From assembly GCA_002331335.1 (NCBI GenBank), contig DCZO01000014.1, positions 230,825 through 294,824 of the forward strand: DNA of 64,000 bases. Direction: 5' to 3'. A program made the translations under genes and the position numbers. Below, piece after piece: positions 18,105 to 26,164 of the stretch. Within the stretch, counting starts at the first letter, position 1, and each line of letters opens with the position of its first letter. A model generated the notes under the pieces. That model did not search any database. It saw nothing but the letters and a program-made list of their open reading frames with translations, and was not told the origin of the DNA. Origin of the DNA: Nitrospira sp. UBA2082 (lineage in GTDB: Bacteria; Nitrospirota; Nitrospiria; Nitrospirales; Nitrospiraceae).

Positions 18105-19244
18105 CTACATAATCTCAAGCTTCGCCTGGAGCGATCCCGCCGACCGCAAGGCCGAAAGAATAGCGACCAGGTCCCGTGGGGTGACCCCGACCGCATTGAG
18201 TGCCCGCACCACCTCCCCCAGTGTCACGGTATCGTCGACCACGATCAGCCGGGACTCCTGTTCCTTCACTTCGGTCTGGACATCCGGCGTCACGACGGTT
18301 TGCCCGGACGTCGAACCGACCAGCGGAGCCGGCGGTTGGGACACATTCAACGTGTTCTTCACCGAAATGGTCAGATTGCCGTGCGAGATGGCGCAGGTGG
18401 AAATCCTCACATGTTCTCCAAGGACGACCGTGCCGGTTCGTTCGTTCACGACGACTTTCGCCGCCGCGTCCACCGACACATCAAGCCCTTCAATGGAGGC
18501 GATATATTCCACCACACGCCCCTGAAACGCCGGCGGGATCACCGCTTTGACGGAGCCGGCGTTGACGGCCACGGCGCTCCCCTTTCCGAACACCCCGTCG
18601 ATCGCTTCCGCGGTGCGGATCGCCGTCGTAAAATCCGGCTGTCGCAGCAACACCGACACGCTTTCCCACGATTCGATATCGACCAGCAGTTCTTTTTCAA
18701 TGATGGCCCCGCTTGGCACGAGACCCGCCACTTGATGATTCTTGGACACGGTCGCGCCGCCTTGTCCTCCGGTCCCACCCAGAAACCCGCCGATCGACAC
18801 CGGACCTTGCGCCACGGCGAAGACCTGCTGGTTGGCGGCTTTCAAGGGAGTCAGCAACAGCGTGCCGCCTTGAAGGCTCTTGGCATTCGCCATCGACGAT
18901 ACCACGGCGTCGAGCGTCATCCCCGGTTTGGAAAAAGGCGGAAGTTTGGCCGTCACCATCACGGACGCGATATTGCGGGTCAACAACTGGATCGGATCGA
19001 TCACAAGATTGACGCCCATCTTGTTCAACATGGACATCATCGCTTGGATGGTGAACTGTCCGCCGATGACCTGGTCCCCGGTGCGATCCAAGCCAACCAC
19101 CAGGCCGTAACCGATCAGCTGGTTTTCGCGCACGCCCTCGATGGCGCCGATATCCTTGATTCTGACCGCGTCAGCCGGCAGAGGGCTGAGCAGCGCGCCT
19201 ATCAATGCCGCCGAAACAATCAGTCGTGACAAGGGCGATGCCAT
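18105..19244 (-). CDS. flgI: Flagellar P-ring protein FlgI
   Basis: A 379-residue FlgI with a Sec signal peptide (LIVSAALIGALLSPLPADA) followed by VRIKDIGAIEGVRENQLIGY, a hallmark of the family. It forms the P-ring in the periplasm around the distal rod. The ATG at 19244 gives a normal signal peptide; upstream sequence is not hydrophobic. A P-ring and an L-ring (flgH) show that the cell is diderm. Confidence 0.96.
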   Translation of the reverse strand: MASPLSRLIVSAALIGALLSPLPADAVRIKDIGAIEGVRENQLIGYGLVVGLDRTGDQVIGGQFTIQAMMSMLNKMGVNLVIDPIQLLTRNIASVMVTAKLPPFSKPGMTLDAVVSSMANAKSLQGGTLLLTPLKAANQQVFAVAQGPVSIGGFLGGTGGQGGATVSKNHQVAGLVPSGAIIEKELLVDIESWESVSVLLRQPDFTTAIRTAEAIDGVFGKGSAVAVNAGSVKAVIPPAFQGRVVEYIASIEGLDVSVDAAAKVVVNERTGTVVLGEHVRISTCAISHGNLTISVKNTLNVSQPPAPLVGSTSGQTVVTPDVQTEVKEQESRLIVVDDTVTLGEVVRALNAVGVTPRDLVAILSALRSAGSLQAKLEIM

Positions 19245-19266
19245 AGTTCGATGTACCCTTCTCGTG

Positions 19267-19521
19267 TTACAGGGATGCTGCACTCTTGCGCCTGACCAAC
19301 AACCGCACAAGCCACCCTTGCGCCAGGGACGTATCGTGTGAATGGGCCGTACCTGTGACGGTGGACAATGCCAGCTCTCTTCGGCTTGGCACCAGCGATG
19401 GATCGCAGTCCGCTCGCCGGACGACTCCGCTCGATACCATCATCTGTAACGATCGGGCGTTCATCGGCTTGCGCGAAGCCGACCTTCTCATCTGAGATGT
19501 ATGTATGGTCGCGGTCGGCAT
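19267..19521 (-). CDS. Small unknown protein between flgH and flgI
   Basis: An 84-residue open frame starting MPTATIHTSQMRRSASRKPM, rich in Arg and Ser, with no signal peptide or membrane segment. GGAAGGGAG precedes the ATG at about 4-nt spacing. It starts 13 nt after the flgH stop and ends 22 nt before the flgI start, so it fills the gap like an operon gene. I recognise no family. It could be a chance reading frame in a spacer. Confidence 0.4.
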   Translation of the reverse strand: MPTATIHTSQMRRSASRKPMNARSLQMMVSSGVVRRADCDPSLVPSRRELALSTVTGTAHSHDTSLAQGWLVRLLVRRKSAASL

Positions 19522-19534
19522 CAGACTCCCTTCC

Positions 19535-20269
19535 TCAGAATGGATAGACCCAGTCCAGGATACGTACAAACCACCCGGGGCGCTGCACGTCGTCCAACAC
19601 CCCGAGGCCGGCGTACTCGATCTTGGCGTCGGCAATGGCCGACGACAGCACGGTGTTTTTCGTATCCACATCCACGCGGCGCACGACCCCGCTGATCGTC
19701 ATCAGCTGCTTCTCACTATTGACGGTGACTTCCCGGCGCCCTTCGATGCGGAGGTCGCCATTCGGGAGCACTTCGGTCACAATGGTTGAGATGGTGCCGG
19801 TCAGTGTCCCTTCACGGCTTGTGGCGCCCTTTCCGCCGAATTTACTGTTGGCCTCGGCGTCAATCCCGAATCCACGGCGGGTTTCATCGCTTACGCGGAT
19901 ACCGGGCAATCCCAAATACCCCATCCCGCTTCCGATCAGACGGTTCTGTACCGTGGACTCCCGCTGCGCCGCCGTGTCGGCGGACTTCGATCCTTTGTGC
20001 TTCTCCACGATTTTCACCGTGAGCACATCGCCCACCCGCATGGCACGCATGTCTTCATAGAGATAGGCGCGTCCGTTCTCTTCCTGCCAGAGCGACCCGA
20101 CCGTCTTGGGCGGCGGCAGCGGAGGCACCGTCACTTTGCTCGACACGGGCGGAGGGCTTGAACAGCCTCCCAGCAGGAGGACAATTGCCGCCAGCCACAC
20201 CCCATAGATGGAACAAGTCTCGGGTTTCGAGTTTCGAGTTTCGAGTGTTCGAGGTGTCTTTCTCGACAT
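19535..20269 (-). CDS. flgH: Flagellar L-ring lipoprotein FlgH
   Basis: A 244-residue FlgH. The mature part is typical (SLWQEENGRAYLYEDMRAMR, GDVLTVKIVEKHKGSK, TGTISTIVTEVLPNGDLRIE, GWFVRILDWVYPF). The lipobox is LLGGC, giving an outer-membrane lipoprotein of the L-ring. The region before the hydrophobic core is unusually long and is encoded by heptanucleotide repeats. The ATG at 20269 is given as start, but GAAGGGAG lies farther upstream and points to GTG 20293 or TTG 20290 in the same frame. The core protein is certain; the start is not. Confidence 0.93.
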   Translation of the reverse strand: MSRKTPRTLETRNSKPETCSIYGVWLAAIVLLLGGCSSPPPVSSKVTVPPLPPPKTVGSLWQEENGRAYLYEDMRAMRVGDVLTVKIVEKHKGSKSADTAAQRESTVQNRLIGSGMGYLGLPGIRVSDETRRGFGIDAEANSKFGGKGATSREGTLTGTISTIVTEVLPNGDLRIEGRREVTVNSEKQLMTISGVVRRVDVDTKNTVLSSAIADAKIEYAGLGVLDDVQRPGWFVRILDWVYPF

Positions 20270-20297
20270 CACGCAACACGCAACGCGCAACACGCAA
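20224..20297. repeat. Heptanucleotide tandem repeats (GTTTCGA x3 and CACGCAA x4) at the 5' end of flgH
   Basis: Three perfect GTTTCGA heptads fill 20224-20244. After a short spacer, four CACGCAA-type heptads (one with CGCGCAA) fill 20270-20297. They lie between the flgH ribosome-binding sequence and the signal-peptide core and are translated into the leader of FlgH. Confidence 0.85.
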
Positions 20298-20382
20298 CTC
20301 CCTTCTCTCGTGCCCTGGATCAGCTGCGTGTCGTCTTGTAGAGGCGAACGATGACGGGAGACATCCTCATGCAGCATGTGCG

Positions 20383-21186
20383 TTAAAACTCCACCTGCAC
20401 CACGCCCGGCGCAACAATCTTCGCCCGCAGTTCTCTGCCGGAATCCAGATTGGCCACCATGACGGTTTGGCCGACATGCCCGCTTGCCTTGGTCACCCCG
20501 TAGGTGTGAATGGAGAGGCCTCCCCGTTTGGCTTCGATCGTCACCCGATCACCTTTCTTGACCAAGAAAGGTGTCTTCAAAAACGCCTGACGCAGCGGCA
20601 TATCGGCGGGGAGCGGCCGTGCCGCACTTTTACCGGCGACCTCCTCCCGATCGGTGATAAAGGGATGATTCAGCTGATAGATGCGGGTTCTGACTGTTTT
20701 CAGATCCGTGGCGTCGAGGATTTCCTCGGCCTTGAACAATCGATTCGTCACGACCGCGTCGATCGTCGCCGTCACATCGGCCAACACCTCGATCGTGCGC
20801 CAGGGTTTCCCATTCGTCGTGACCACCACCTGAAACGTGTGCCGCCCCAATCTCTCTTCATTGATCGCGGGCAACACCTGCAGATCCATAACACCCGACG
20901 GGGTCGCCACTGGATCGGATGGATCCAGCACCACGACCTGCACGTCCTTCACCCGGTGGCTCCAGAGTCCTACCAGATGTTGCTGAATAGCCTTCTTGAT
21001 CCGCTCACTGGATAATTCATGATCAATGCCCCGCTCAAACACACCATTGCGTGGTCGCACACCCGGGCCTGGGCTGGTCATCGACGCGGGGATCACCTCG
21101 ACACGCGGCCCGGCCTCCGCTGCATCAGGCGTCCATGCCATGTTCTGCCACAGCAGCACCGCCAGCACGATTCCCAACCGATACAT
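20383..21186 (-). CDS. flgA: Flagellar P-ring assembly chaperone FlgA
   Basis: A 267-residue FlgA with a Sec signal peptide (LGIVLAVLLWQNMAWTPDAAEA) and a C-terminal SAF-like domain (FKAEEILDATDLKTVR, LVKKGDRVTIEAKRGGLSIH, GRELRAKIVAPGVVQVEF). FlgA is a periplasmic chaperone for FlgI assembly. The start follows AGGAGGTAACC. It lies 9 nt downstream of flgG. Confidence 0.92.
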   Translation of the reverse strand: MYRLGIVLAVLLWQNMAWTPDAAEAGPRVEVIPASMTSPGPGVRPRNGVFERGIDHELSSERIKKAIQQHLVGLWSHRVKDVQVVVLDPSDPVATPSGVMDLQVLPAINEERLGRHTFQVVVTTNGKPWRTIEVLADVTATIDAVVTNRLFKAEEILDATDLKTVRTRIYQLNHPFITDREEVAGKSAARPLPADMPLRQAFLKTPFLVKKGDRVTIEAKRGGLSIHTYGVTKASGHVGQTVMVANLDSGRELRAKIVAPGVVQVEF

Positions 21187-21195
21187 GGTTACCTC

Positions 21196-21987
21196 CTATC
21201 GACGCAGATTGTTGGCGATGGACATCATTTCATCGGACGCTTGAATCGTCTTGGAGTTAATCTCGTAGCTTCGCTGCGCGATGATCATGTTGACCATCTC
21301 TTCGGCCAGATTGACGTTCGAACTTTCTAAAAACCCCTGCTGGATCGAACCGAAGCCCGTCGAAAATCCGCCGGTGCCTTGCGTCGGCGGCCCCGAGGCA
21401 AAACTGTCGATGAACAGATTGTTGCCCATCGCCACCAAGCCTGAAGGATTGTCGAACCGCGTCAACTGGATCTGTCCGATCTGTGACGCTTGCGTCACAC
21501 CCGGCAGCAGGACCGAGACCGTGCCGTCCTGCCCGATATCGACCTTCAACGCGCCGGACGGGATGGTGATGACAGGGTTCACCAAGTCGCCGTCCCCGGT
21601 CACAAGATTCCCGACATTGTCGCGCTTGAACGACCCGTTTCTCGTATACATGATCGTGCCGTCGGGACGAGACACTTGGAAAAACCCCGGCCCGTCGATG
21701 GCCAAATCAAGATCGTTGTTTGTTTGACGCATGTTTCCCTGAAGCCATTCCTTCGCCACGGTTGTGGGACGAACACCGGCGCCGACCTGGATGCCGACGG
21801 GAAACACACCGACGTTCGAGGCGTTCGTCCCGGGCAGACGCTGGATCTGGTACAGCAGATCGGCAAACTCCGCCCGGCTGCGCTTGAACGAATTCGTATT
21901 CACGTTCGCAAGATTGTGCGCAACCGTATCGACATTGATCTGCTGAGCCGTCATGCCCGTAGCCGCCGTCCACATCGCTCGAATCAT
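21196..21987 (-). CDS. flgG: Flagellar distal rod protein FlgG
   Basis: A 263-residue FlgG, the usual length. The N-terminus reads MIRAMWTAATGMTAQQINVD, then NLANVNTNSFKRSRAEFADLLYQ; the C-terminus reads EEMVNMIIAQRSYEINSKTI. It forms the distal rod through the P- and L-rings. AGGAGG precedes the ATG. The 119-bp gap upstream, toward flgF, holds a heptad repeat. Confidence 0.96.
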   Translation of the reverse strand: MIRAMWTAATGMTAQQINVDTVAHNLANVNTNSFKRSRAEFADLLYQIQRLPGTNASNVGVFPVGIQVGAGVRPTTVAKEWLQGNMRQTNNDLDLAIDGPGFFQVSRPDGTIMYTRNGSFKRDNVGNLVTGDGDLVNPVITIPSGALKVDIGQDGTVSVLLPGVTQASQIGQIQLTRFDNPSGLVAMGNNLFIDSFASGPPTQGTGGFSTGFGSIQQGFLESSNVNLAEEMVNMIIAQRSYEINSKTIQASDEMMSIANNLRR

Positions 21988-22026
21988 GGATTCCTCCTGC
22001 GTCCTTCGTCGGTTCGCTCGTTTCTA

Positions 22027-22054
22027 GTTACGAGTTTCGAGTTTCGAGTTTCAC
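22027..22054. repeat. GTTTCGA-type heptad repeat between flgF and flgG
   Basis: Four consecutive heptads, GTTACGA, GTTTCGA, GTTTCGA, GTTTCAC. This is the same unit and orientation as the repeat in the flgH leader about 1.8 kb away. It lies 40 bp upstream of the flgG start. Confidence 0.8.
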
Positions 22055-22106
22055 GTTGACCAGACTTTCCGTACACGCAATCCGAAACAAGAAACTCGCC
22101 GTACCA

Positions 22107-22877
22107 CTATGCCACTCGTCCTATGTCCTGAATCGCCGTTTCCGTCATTCGGTCCAACGTCTGAATCAGCTTCTGTGCCGTCTCGTATCCGCGCATCCCT
22201 TGAATCATTTTCACCATCTCGCCGATCGCATTGACGTTGGACTCCTCGATATGCCCCGGTTGGACGAGTGAGTTCTTGGATACGGTCCCCTTGTCGGATA
22301 TATACAACCCTTCTGAGAATTTTTGAGGCATCTCCTCGTCCGGGAACTCCATGAGCCTGATTCCGCCCACGGGTTTGTCATCCACCTTGATCTCGCCTTG
22401 TGAATCAATCTCCATTTTTCCTGCGGGAATCTTGATTTCTCCCTTGGTACCCATCACTGGATAGCCGAGATTCGTGACCAGCCGGCGATGATTGTCGAGC
22501 GAGAACATCCCGTTTCTGGTGTATCGGATGCCGTGAGGCGTCTTCACTTCGAAGAACGCTTTCCCTTGAATGGCTAAGTCGAGGGGATTGCCGGTCAACT
22601 TAATGCGCCCTGCTTCGAACGTCGTCTTCATACGGTACGGCGCGACGAAGGTTCGCTCGCTCACGCCCAGCGGTCGTGCAACAATCTGCTGGGCCAATTC
22701 CGTACTCGGGCCGAGGGGTGGGATCACGGCGTGCCGCTTGGGGAAAATCGCCTTGAAGGCCTGCTCATCCTGCTTGAATCCGGCCGTATTCACGTTCGCC
22801 ATATTGTTTGAGAAGACCTGCATGCGGCGTTCGTGCGCGACTGCACCGGATAAGATGGGATAGATGCCTCGATTCAT
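22107..22877 (-). CDS. flgF: Flagellar proximal rod protein FlgF
   Basis: A 256-residue FlgF/FlgG-family rod protein (MNRGIYPILSGAVAHERRMQ, then NNMANVNTAGFKQDEQAFK, and a C-terminal MVKMIQGMRGYETAQKLIQT). The start at 22877 follows a perfect AAGGAGG. A sigma-54 promoter lies 47 nt upstream. It heads the flgF-flgG-flgA-flgH-flgI-flgJ run. Confidence 0.93.
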   Translation of the reverse strand: MNRGIYPILSGAVAHERRMQVFSNNMANVNTAGFKQDEQAFKAIFPKRHAVIPPLGPSTELAQQIVARPLGVSERTFVAPYRMKTTFEAGRIKLTGNPLDLAIQGKAFFEVKTPHGIRYTRNGMFSLDNHRRLVTNLGYPVMGTKGEIKIPAGKMEIDSQGEIKVDDKPVGGIRLMEFPDEEMPQKFSEGLYISDKGTVSKNSLVQPGHIEESNVNAIGEMVKMIQGMRGYETAQKLIQTLDRMTETAIQDIGRVA

Positions 22878-22923
22878 GCCGTGCCTCCTTGGAACACTGC
22901 GACAGTGACCACACCGTGCATTC

Positions 22924-22939
22924 AGCAACCCTCGTGCCA
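22924..22939 (-). promoter_or_regulatory. Sigma-54 promoter of flgF
   Basis: On the minus strand TGGCACG-AGGG-TTGCT, a full match to the -24/-12 consensus TGGCACG-N4-TTGC(A/T). The predicted start is near 22914, 37 nt before the flgF ATG. The 253-bp gap between fliA and flgF holds this site and no convincing gene. Confidence 0.85.
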
Positions 22940-23130
22940 AGACTGGCACTTACTCCCCCTCAGCGATTCTTCGTCATAGAGACGCATAATCAGCCGCATT
23001 CCTTCATCAATGATGCCTGCGCGATGCCACCGCAAGAACGTGAAGCACGGTTCAACACGAGGAACCTTGGTTGTTTCTGCCCTGTGGAGGAAAAAACTTC
23101 CTGGTGGGTTCTGGTCCGTCTCCATCCGGT

Positions 23131-23883
23131 TCATCGCGCAGCCCGCAGGGTCGCTTTCAGCCGGAGAATCGCTTTAGTATGAATCTGACACACGCGCGAC
23201 TCCGTGACATGGAGGAGATCGCCGATTTCCCTCATGGTGAGTTCCTCGAAGTAGTAGAGGGTCAACACGAGGCGTTCCTTTTCCGGCAGGTTCTGAATGG
23301 CATCGCCGACACATTCACGCTCCCGCTCGCTGACAAGCATCGCCAGTGGGTCGGGGTTATGCGTGTCGGCCAGCATCGCACCGATCTTTTGCCCATCAGC
23401 GTCCTGCAGAATCAGATCGTCAATGCTCACCATCACCGCGCCTCGCGCGCGCGTCAGAAAGTCGTCCAGTTCGTCCGTGGACATCTTCAGTTCGCCGGCC
23501 ACTTCCTCATCATGCGGCGCACGCCCCAAGCGATTCATCAACTCGGCCTGTGTCCGCTGCAACAGCCCGATACGCTCATGGACGGAGCGCGGGATCCAGT
23601 CCATCGAGCGGATTTCATCGAGCATCGCCCCACGTATCCGAAACTCGGCGTAGGTCTTGAACTTCGCTTCCCGCGTCGGATCGTACTTGTCCATCGCGTC
23701 CATGAGACCGATCGTACCGACGGAGATGAGGTCTTCCGCGTCCAAGTAGGCCGGCAGGCGGAATGCAAGCCGGTGTGCCGTCGCGCGAATCACATGCGCA
23801 AACTCCTTGATAAGCCGCTCCCGGCCGGCCTCTTCACCCGGTACCGCTTCCCGCTCTCGTACATAGGCGGTCTTGCTCGTCAT
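23131..23883 (-). CDS. fliA: RNA polymerase sigma-28 factor FliA
   Basis: A 250-residue sigma-28. Region 2 is DLISVGTIGLMDAMDKYDP and FKTYAEFRIRGAMLDEIRS; region 4 is LPEKERLVLTLYYFEELTMR and TESRVCQIHTKAILRLK. It directs late flagellar genes and is held by FlgM, also encoded here. The ATG at 23883 overlaps the flhG stop as ATGA. Confidence 0.96.
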   Translation of the reverse strand: MTSKTAYVREREAVPGEEAGRERLIKEFAHVIRATAHRLAFRLPAYLDAEDLISVGTIGLMDAMDKYDPTREAKFKTYAEFRIRGAMLDEIRSMDWIPRSVHERIGLLQRTQAELMNRLGRAPHDEEVAGELKMSTDELDDFLTRARGAVMVSIDDLILQDADGQKIGAMLADTHNPDPLAMLVSERERECVGDAIQNLPEKERLVLTLYYFEELTMREIGDLLHVTESRVCQIHTKAILRLKATLRAAR

Positions 23884-24782
23884 GGATGCACCTGTACGTC
23901 CTTCATGTGTTTCACTCTCGCAGCGTTCAGGCGGACCAATTGTTGGCGGAGCAGTTGAACGGCACTTTTGGCAATGACCGGCGTGGGCCACTGTGTCACC
24001 TGCCCGGCCAGGCTGGAAAATGCCCGAGCCGATGGCGAACCGGGGAATAGGTCGCAGACGGCCTTCTGCTTCACAACCGCCAGCGACACGTAATCGTCTT
24101 GCGGAATCCAGCCGACGTACTCGACCGCTACGTGCAGAAACCGATCGACGGCGCGGTCCAACTTCTTGAATACATCTCCGGCTTCCTGCCGGCTCTTCGC
24201 CTGATTGACCAGAACCTTGAACCGTCGCTCTCGATATTGCCGCGTCAGCACTTTAATCAACGCATAGGCATCGGTCAGCGACGTGGGCTCTGGTGTCACG
24301 ACGACGACCGTGTCATCAGCCGCGGAGGCGAAGAAGGTCACATTGGGAGCGATACCGGCGCCGGTATCGATCAGCAGCACATCCGTCTCGGCAGCCAGTT
24401 GCTCCAATTGCTCCTGCAGCATGATTTGCTGCGATTCCGTCAAACTCGTGAGATGCGGCACCCCGGAGCTGGCGGGGAGCACCTGGATGCCCGCAGGGCC
24501 TTTCAGGCAAATCTCATGCAGAGGGCACAGGCCCGACAGCACGTGTTCGATCGTGTAGCGCGGAACAAGACCGAGGAGGACGTCGAGATTTCCCAAACCA
24601 AGATCCGCATCCAGCACCACTACCCGCTTTCCCGACTGAGCGAGCGCCACGGCCAGGTTTGCCACGACGTTGGTCTTTCCGACCCCGCCCTTCCCGCTGG
24701 AGACGGCGATGACGTGCGTACGCGAAGGCGGCGCATGAGGGCCTGGAATCGAAATTTCCGGCATGATCGTTCTGCTCTGCAT
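23880..24782 (-). CDS. flhG: FlhG (YlxH/FleN) MinD-like ATPase
   Basis: A 300-residue MinD/ParA-family ATPase with deviant Walker A SSGKGGVGKTNV, switch region VVVLDADLGLGNLDVLLG and LLIDTGAGIAPN. It regulates flagellar number and, in known systems, activates FlhF. Known FlhG proteins start with a DQAxxLR activator motif; here the first 25 residues are Pro- and Ser-rich and I see no such motif. The start at 24782 follows AGGAGG. It sits between flhF and fliA, the classic order. Confidence 0.94.
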   Translation of the reverse strand: MQSRTIMPEISIPGPHAPPSRTHVIAVSSGKGGVGKTNVVANLAVALAQSGKRVVVLDADLGLGNLDVLLGLVPRYTIEHVLSGLCPLHEICLKGPAGIQVLPASSGVPHLTSLTESQQIMLQEQLEQLAAETDVLLIDTGAGIAPNVTFFASAADDTVVVVTPEPTSLTDAYALIKVLTRQYRERRFKVLVNQAKSRQEAGDVFKKLDRAVDRFLHVAVEYVGWIPQDDYVSLAVVKQKAVCDLFPGSPSARAFSSLAGQVTQWPTPVIAKSAVQLLRQQLVRLNAARVKHMKDVQVHP

Positions 24783-24797
24783 CCCCACTCCTCCTAT

Positions 24798-26156
24798 TTA
24801 TTCGTTCGAATGAAGACACATCTCGGCTGTTTCTTGCTCACCCGTCATGGAATTCGAGAGAGATCGTTGATGCACCTGCCCGGAGGGCGTGACATACCGT
24901 TGGGCCATGAGACACTCCCCCAACCGCTCCGGTGACGCGGGTTCGATGTCTTCTGGAACCCGCCCACCGACGCTCCAATAGGAAAGCGGGATATCGGCAC
25001 GGCATCCCAGTTCCGCGATGGTTCCGAACGCCTTGGTGTCATCCAGTCTGGTAAAAAACCAGCGCAACGACGGCAAGCGTGAGGCCTGCTCGGCCATCCG
25101 ACACAACTCCTGTTCACATGCCGAGGCCGGCACAACCAGCTGTGTGGTGATATCCCACTCATCACCGAGCAGACGACACAGTGTTTCAGCGAGCGTACCT
25201 CCACCGGATTCGATGCTGGGCATATCGATCACAAACAGATCCGCCCGGGTATGCCGGCGCAACCCCTCCGCCAATTGCCGTGGTGAACGTGCGGACGCGA
25301 AGGGCATTCCCAGTTCGCGGGCATACTGGCGCAATGGGCCGTTGGGCTCCGCGAGACCGGCATCGAACCCGACGACCGCCACCGATCGATTCCATGCTCG
25401 CCGGCACCACGCAGCCAACTTCGCCACGGCCGACGTCCTGCCGGCCCCGTGTGGACCAAGCATGAGCACGACCGCCCGGCGGCAGCCGTCTCCGGAAAGC
25501 GATTCATTGACCCTGATCCGGCGCGCGAGGGTGTGCTGCAGCGCCAGGCTTATGCCGGCTTCACTATACGGAGTGTCCTGCTCCACAATCCGCAAGACAT
25601 CGCGTCCCAGCGAGTCGGCCGTCGACAGACGCATGCCCTGCTGCGCGAGCGAGCGGCTCAGCGGTGTCAACGTCGGCGGCATCGACCCTGCAGCGGATGG
25701 GACCCCCTGTGGCGCCCCCTCTAGTAGAAGACTCAACTCACGCAGTTCAGCGCGCAGCTCACGGAGACGGCTACGTTTCCACCCGTCGGACTTCGGGGCC
25801 CCAGCATCCCCGGCGGGTTTGCCACGAGACCTCTCCGCCCCCAGGGATGCCGGGTTCAAGATGGCCTCAAGCGTCTCCTGAAATCCCTGCCCGGATGAGG
25901 CAGGCGCCGCCTGTGGACTTGCATGCCGATGCACCTCTTTCCTGGGCGTCTCCTCGCGAGATGACGGGACGGCTTGCGGCGGCGGTTGTTCACAGGCCGC
26001 CATGACCTCTAAGATCGGACGATTGAACAGGCGTACCATTCGACCATCCTCCCGAACTTCCTTGGACGAGAGGATAATCGCGTCCGGTCCCAACTCTTCC
26101 TTGATCTCTCGTAGGGCGTCTTGCATGGTGAGGGCATGAAATGTTTTGACTTTCAT
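24798..26156 (-). CDS. flhF: FlhF, SRP-type GTPase homologue with degenerate nucleotide-binding motifs
   Basis: A 452-residue FlhF by order (flhA-flhF-flhG) and by its B-domain start (MKVKTFHALTMQDALREIKE, LGPDAIILSSKEVREDG). The NG domain is altered. The P-loop reads GPHGAGRT at 234-241, with Arg240 in place of the invariant Lys. The DTYR region reads FDAGLAEP, the DTAGR motif reads DMPSIES at 311, and the TKLDE-like motif reads TRLDD at 369. Intact FlhF binds GTP, dimerises and sets the polar flagellar site. This one may bind nucleotide weakly or not at all. The length is normal, with no frameshift. Confidence 0.9.
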   Translation of the reverse strand: MKVKTFHALTMQDALREIKEELGPDAIILSSKEVREDGRMVRLFNRPILEVMAACEQPPPQAVPSSREETPRKEVHRHASPQAAPASSGQGFQETLEAILNPASLGAERSRGKPAGDAGAPKSDGWKRSRLRELRAELRELSLLLEGAPQGVPSAAGSMPPTLTPLSRSLAQQGMRLSTADSLGRDVLRIVEQDTPYSEAGISLALQHTLARRIRVNESLSGDGCRRAVVLMLGPHGAGRTSAVAKLAAWCRRAWNRSVAVVGFDAGLAEPNGPLRQYARELGMPFASARSPRQLAEGLRRHTRADLFVIDMPSIESGGGTLAETLCRLLGDEWDITTQLVVPASACEQELCRMAEQASRLPSLRWFFTRLDDTKAFGTIAELGCRADIPLSYWSVGGRVPEDIEPASPERLGECLMAQRYVTPSGQVHQRSLSNSMTGEQETAEMCLHSNE

Positions 26157-26164
26157 CCGTTACC

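Noticed and set aside
22934..22949. GTGCCA-AGAC-TGGCAC hairpin as a terminator of fliA
   Set aside because: The stem is only 6 bp with no U-tract; it arises from the TGGCAC of the sigma-54 promoter and a chance match.
22922..23134. 70-codon minus-strand frame between fliA and flgF starting in an ATGA overlap with fliA
   Set aside because: No ribosome-binding site, no recognisable features, and its end covers the sigma-54 promoter of flgF.
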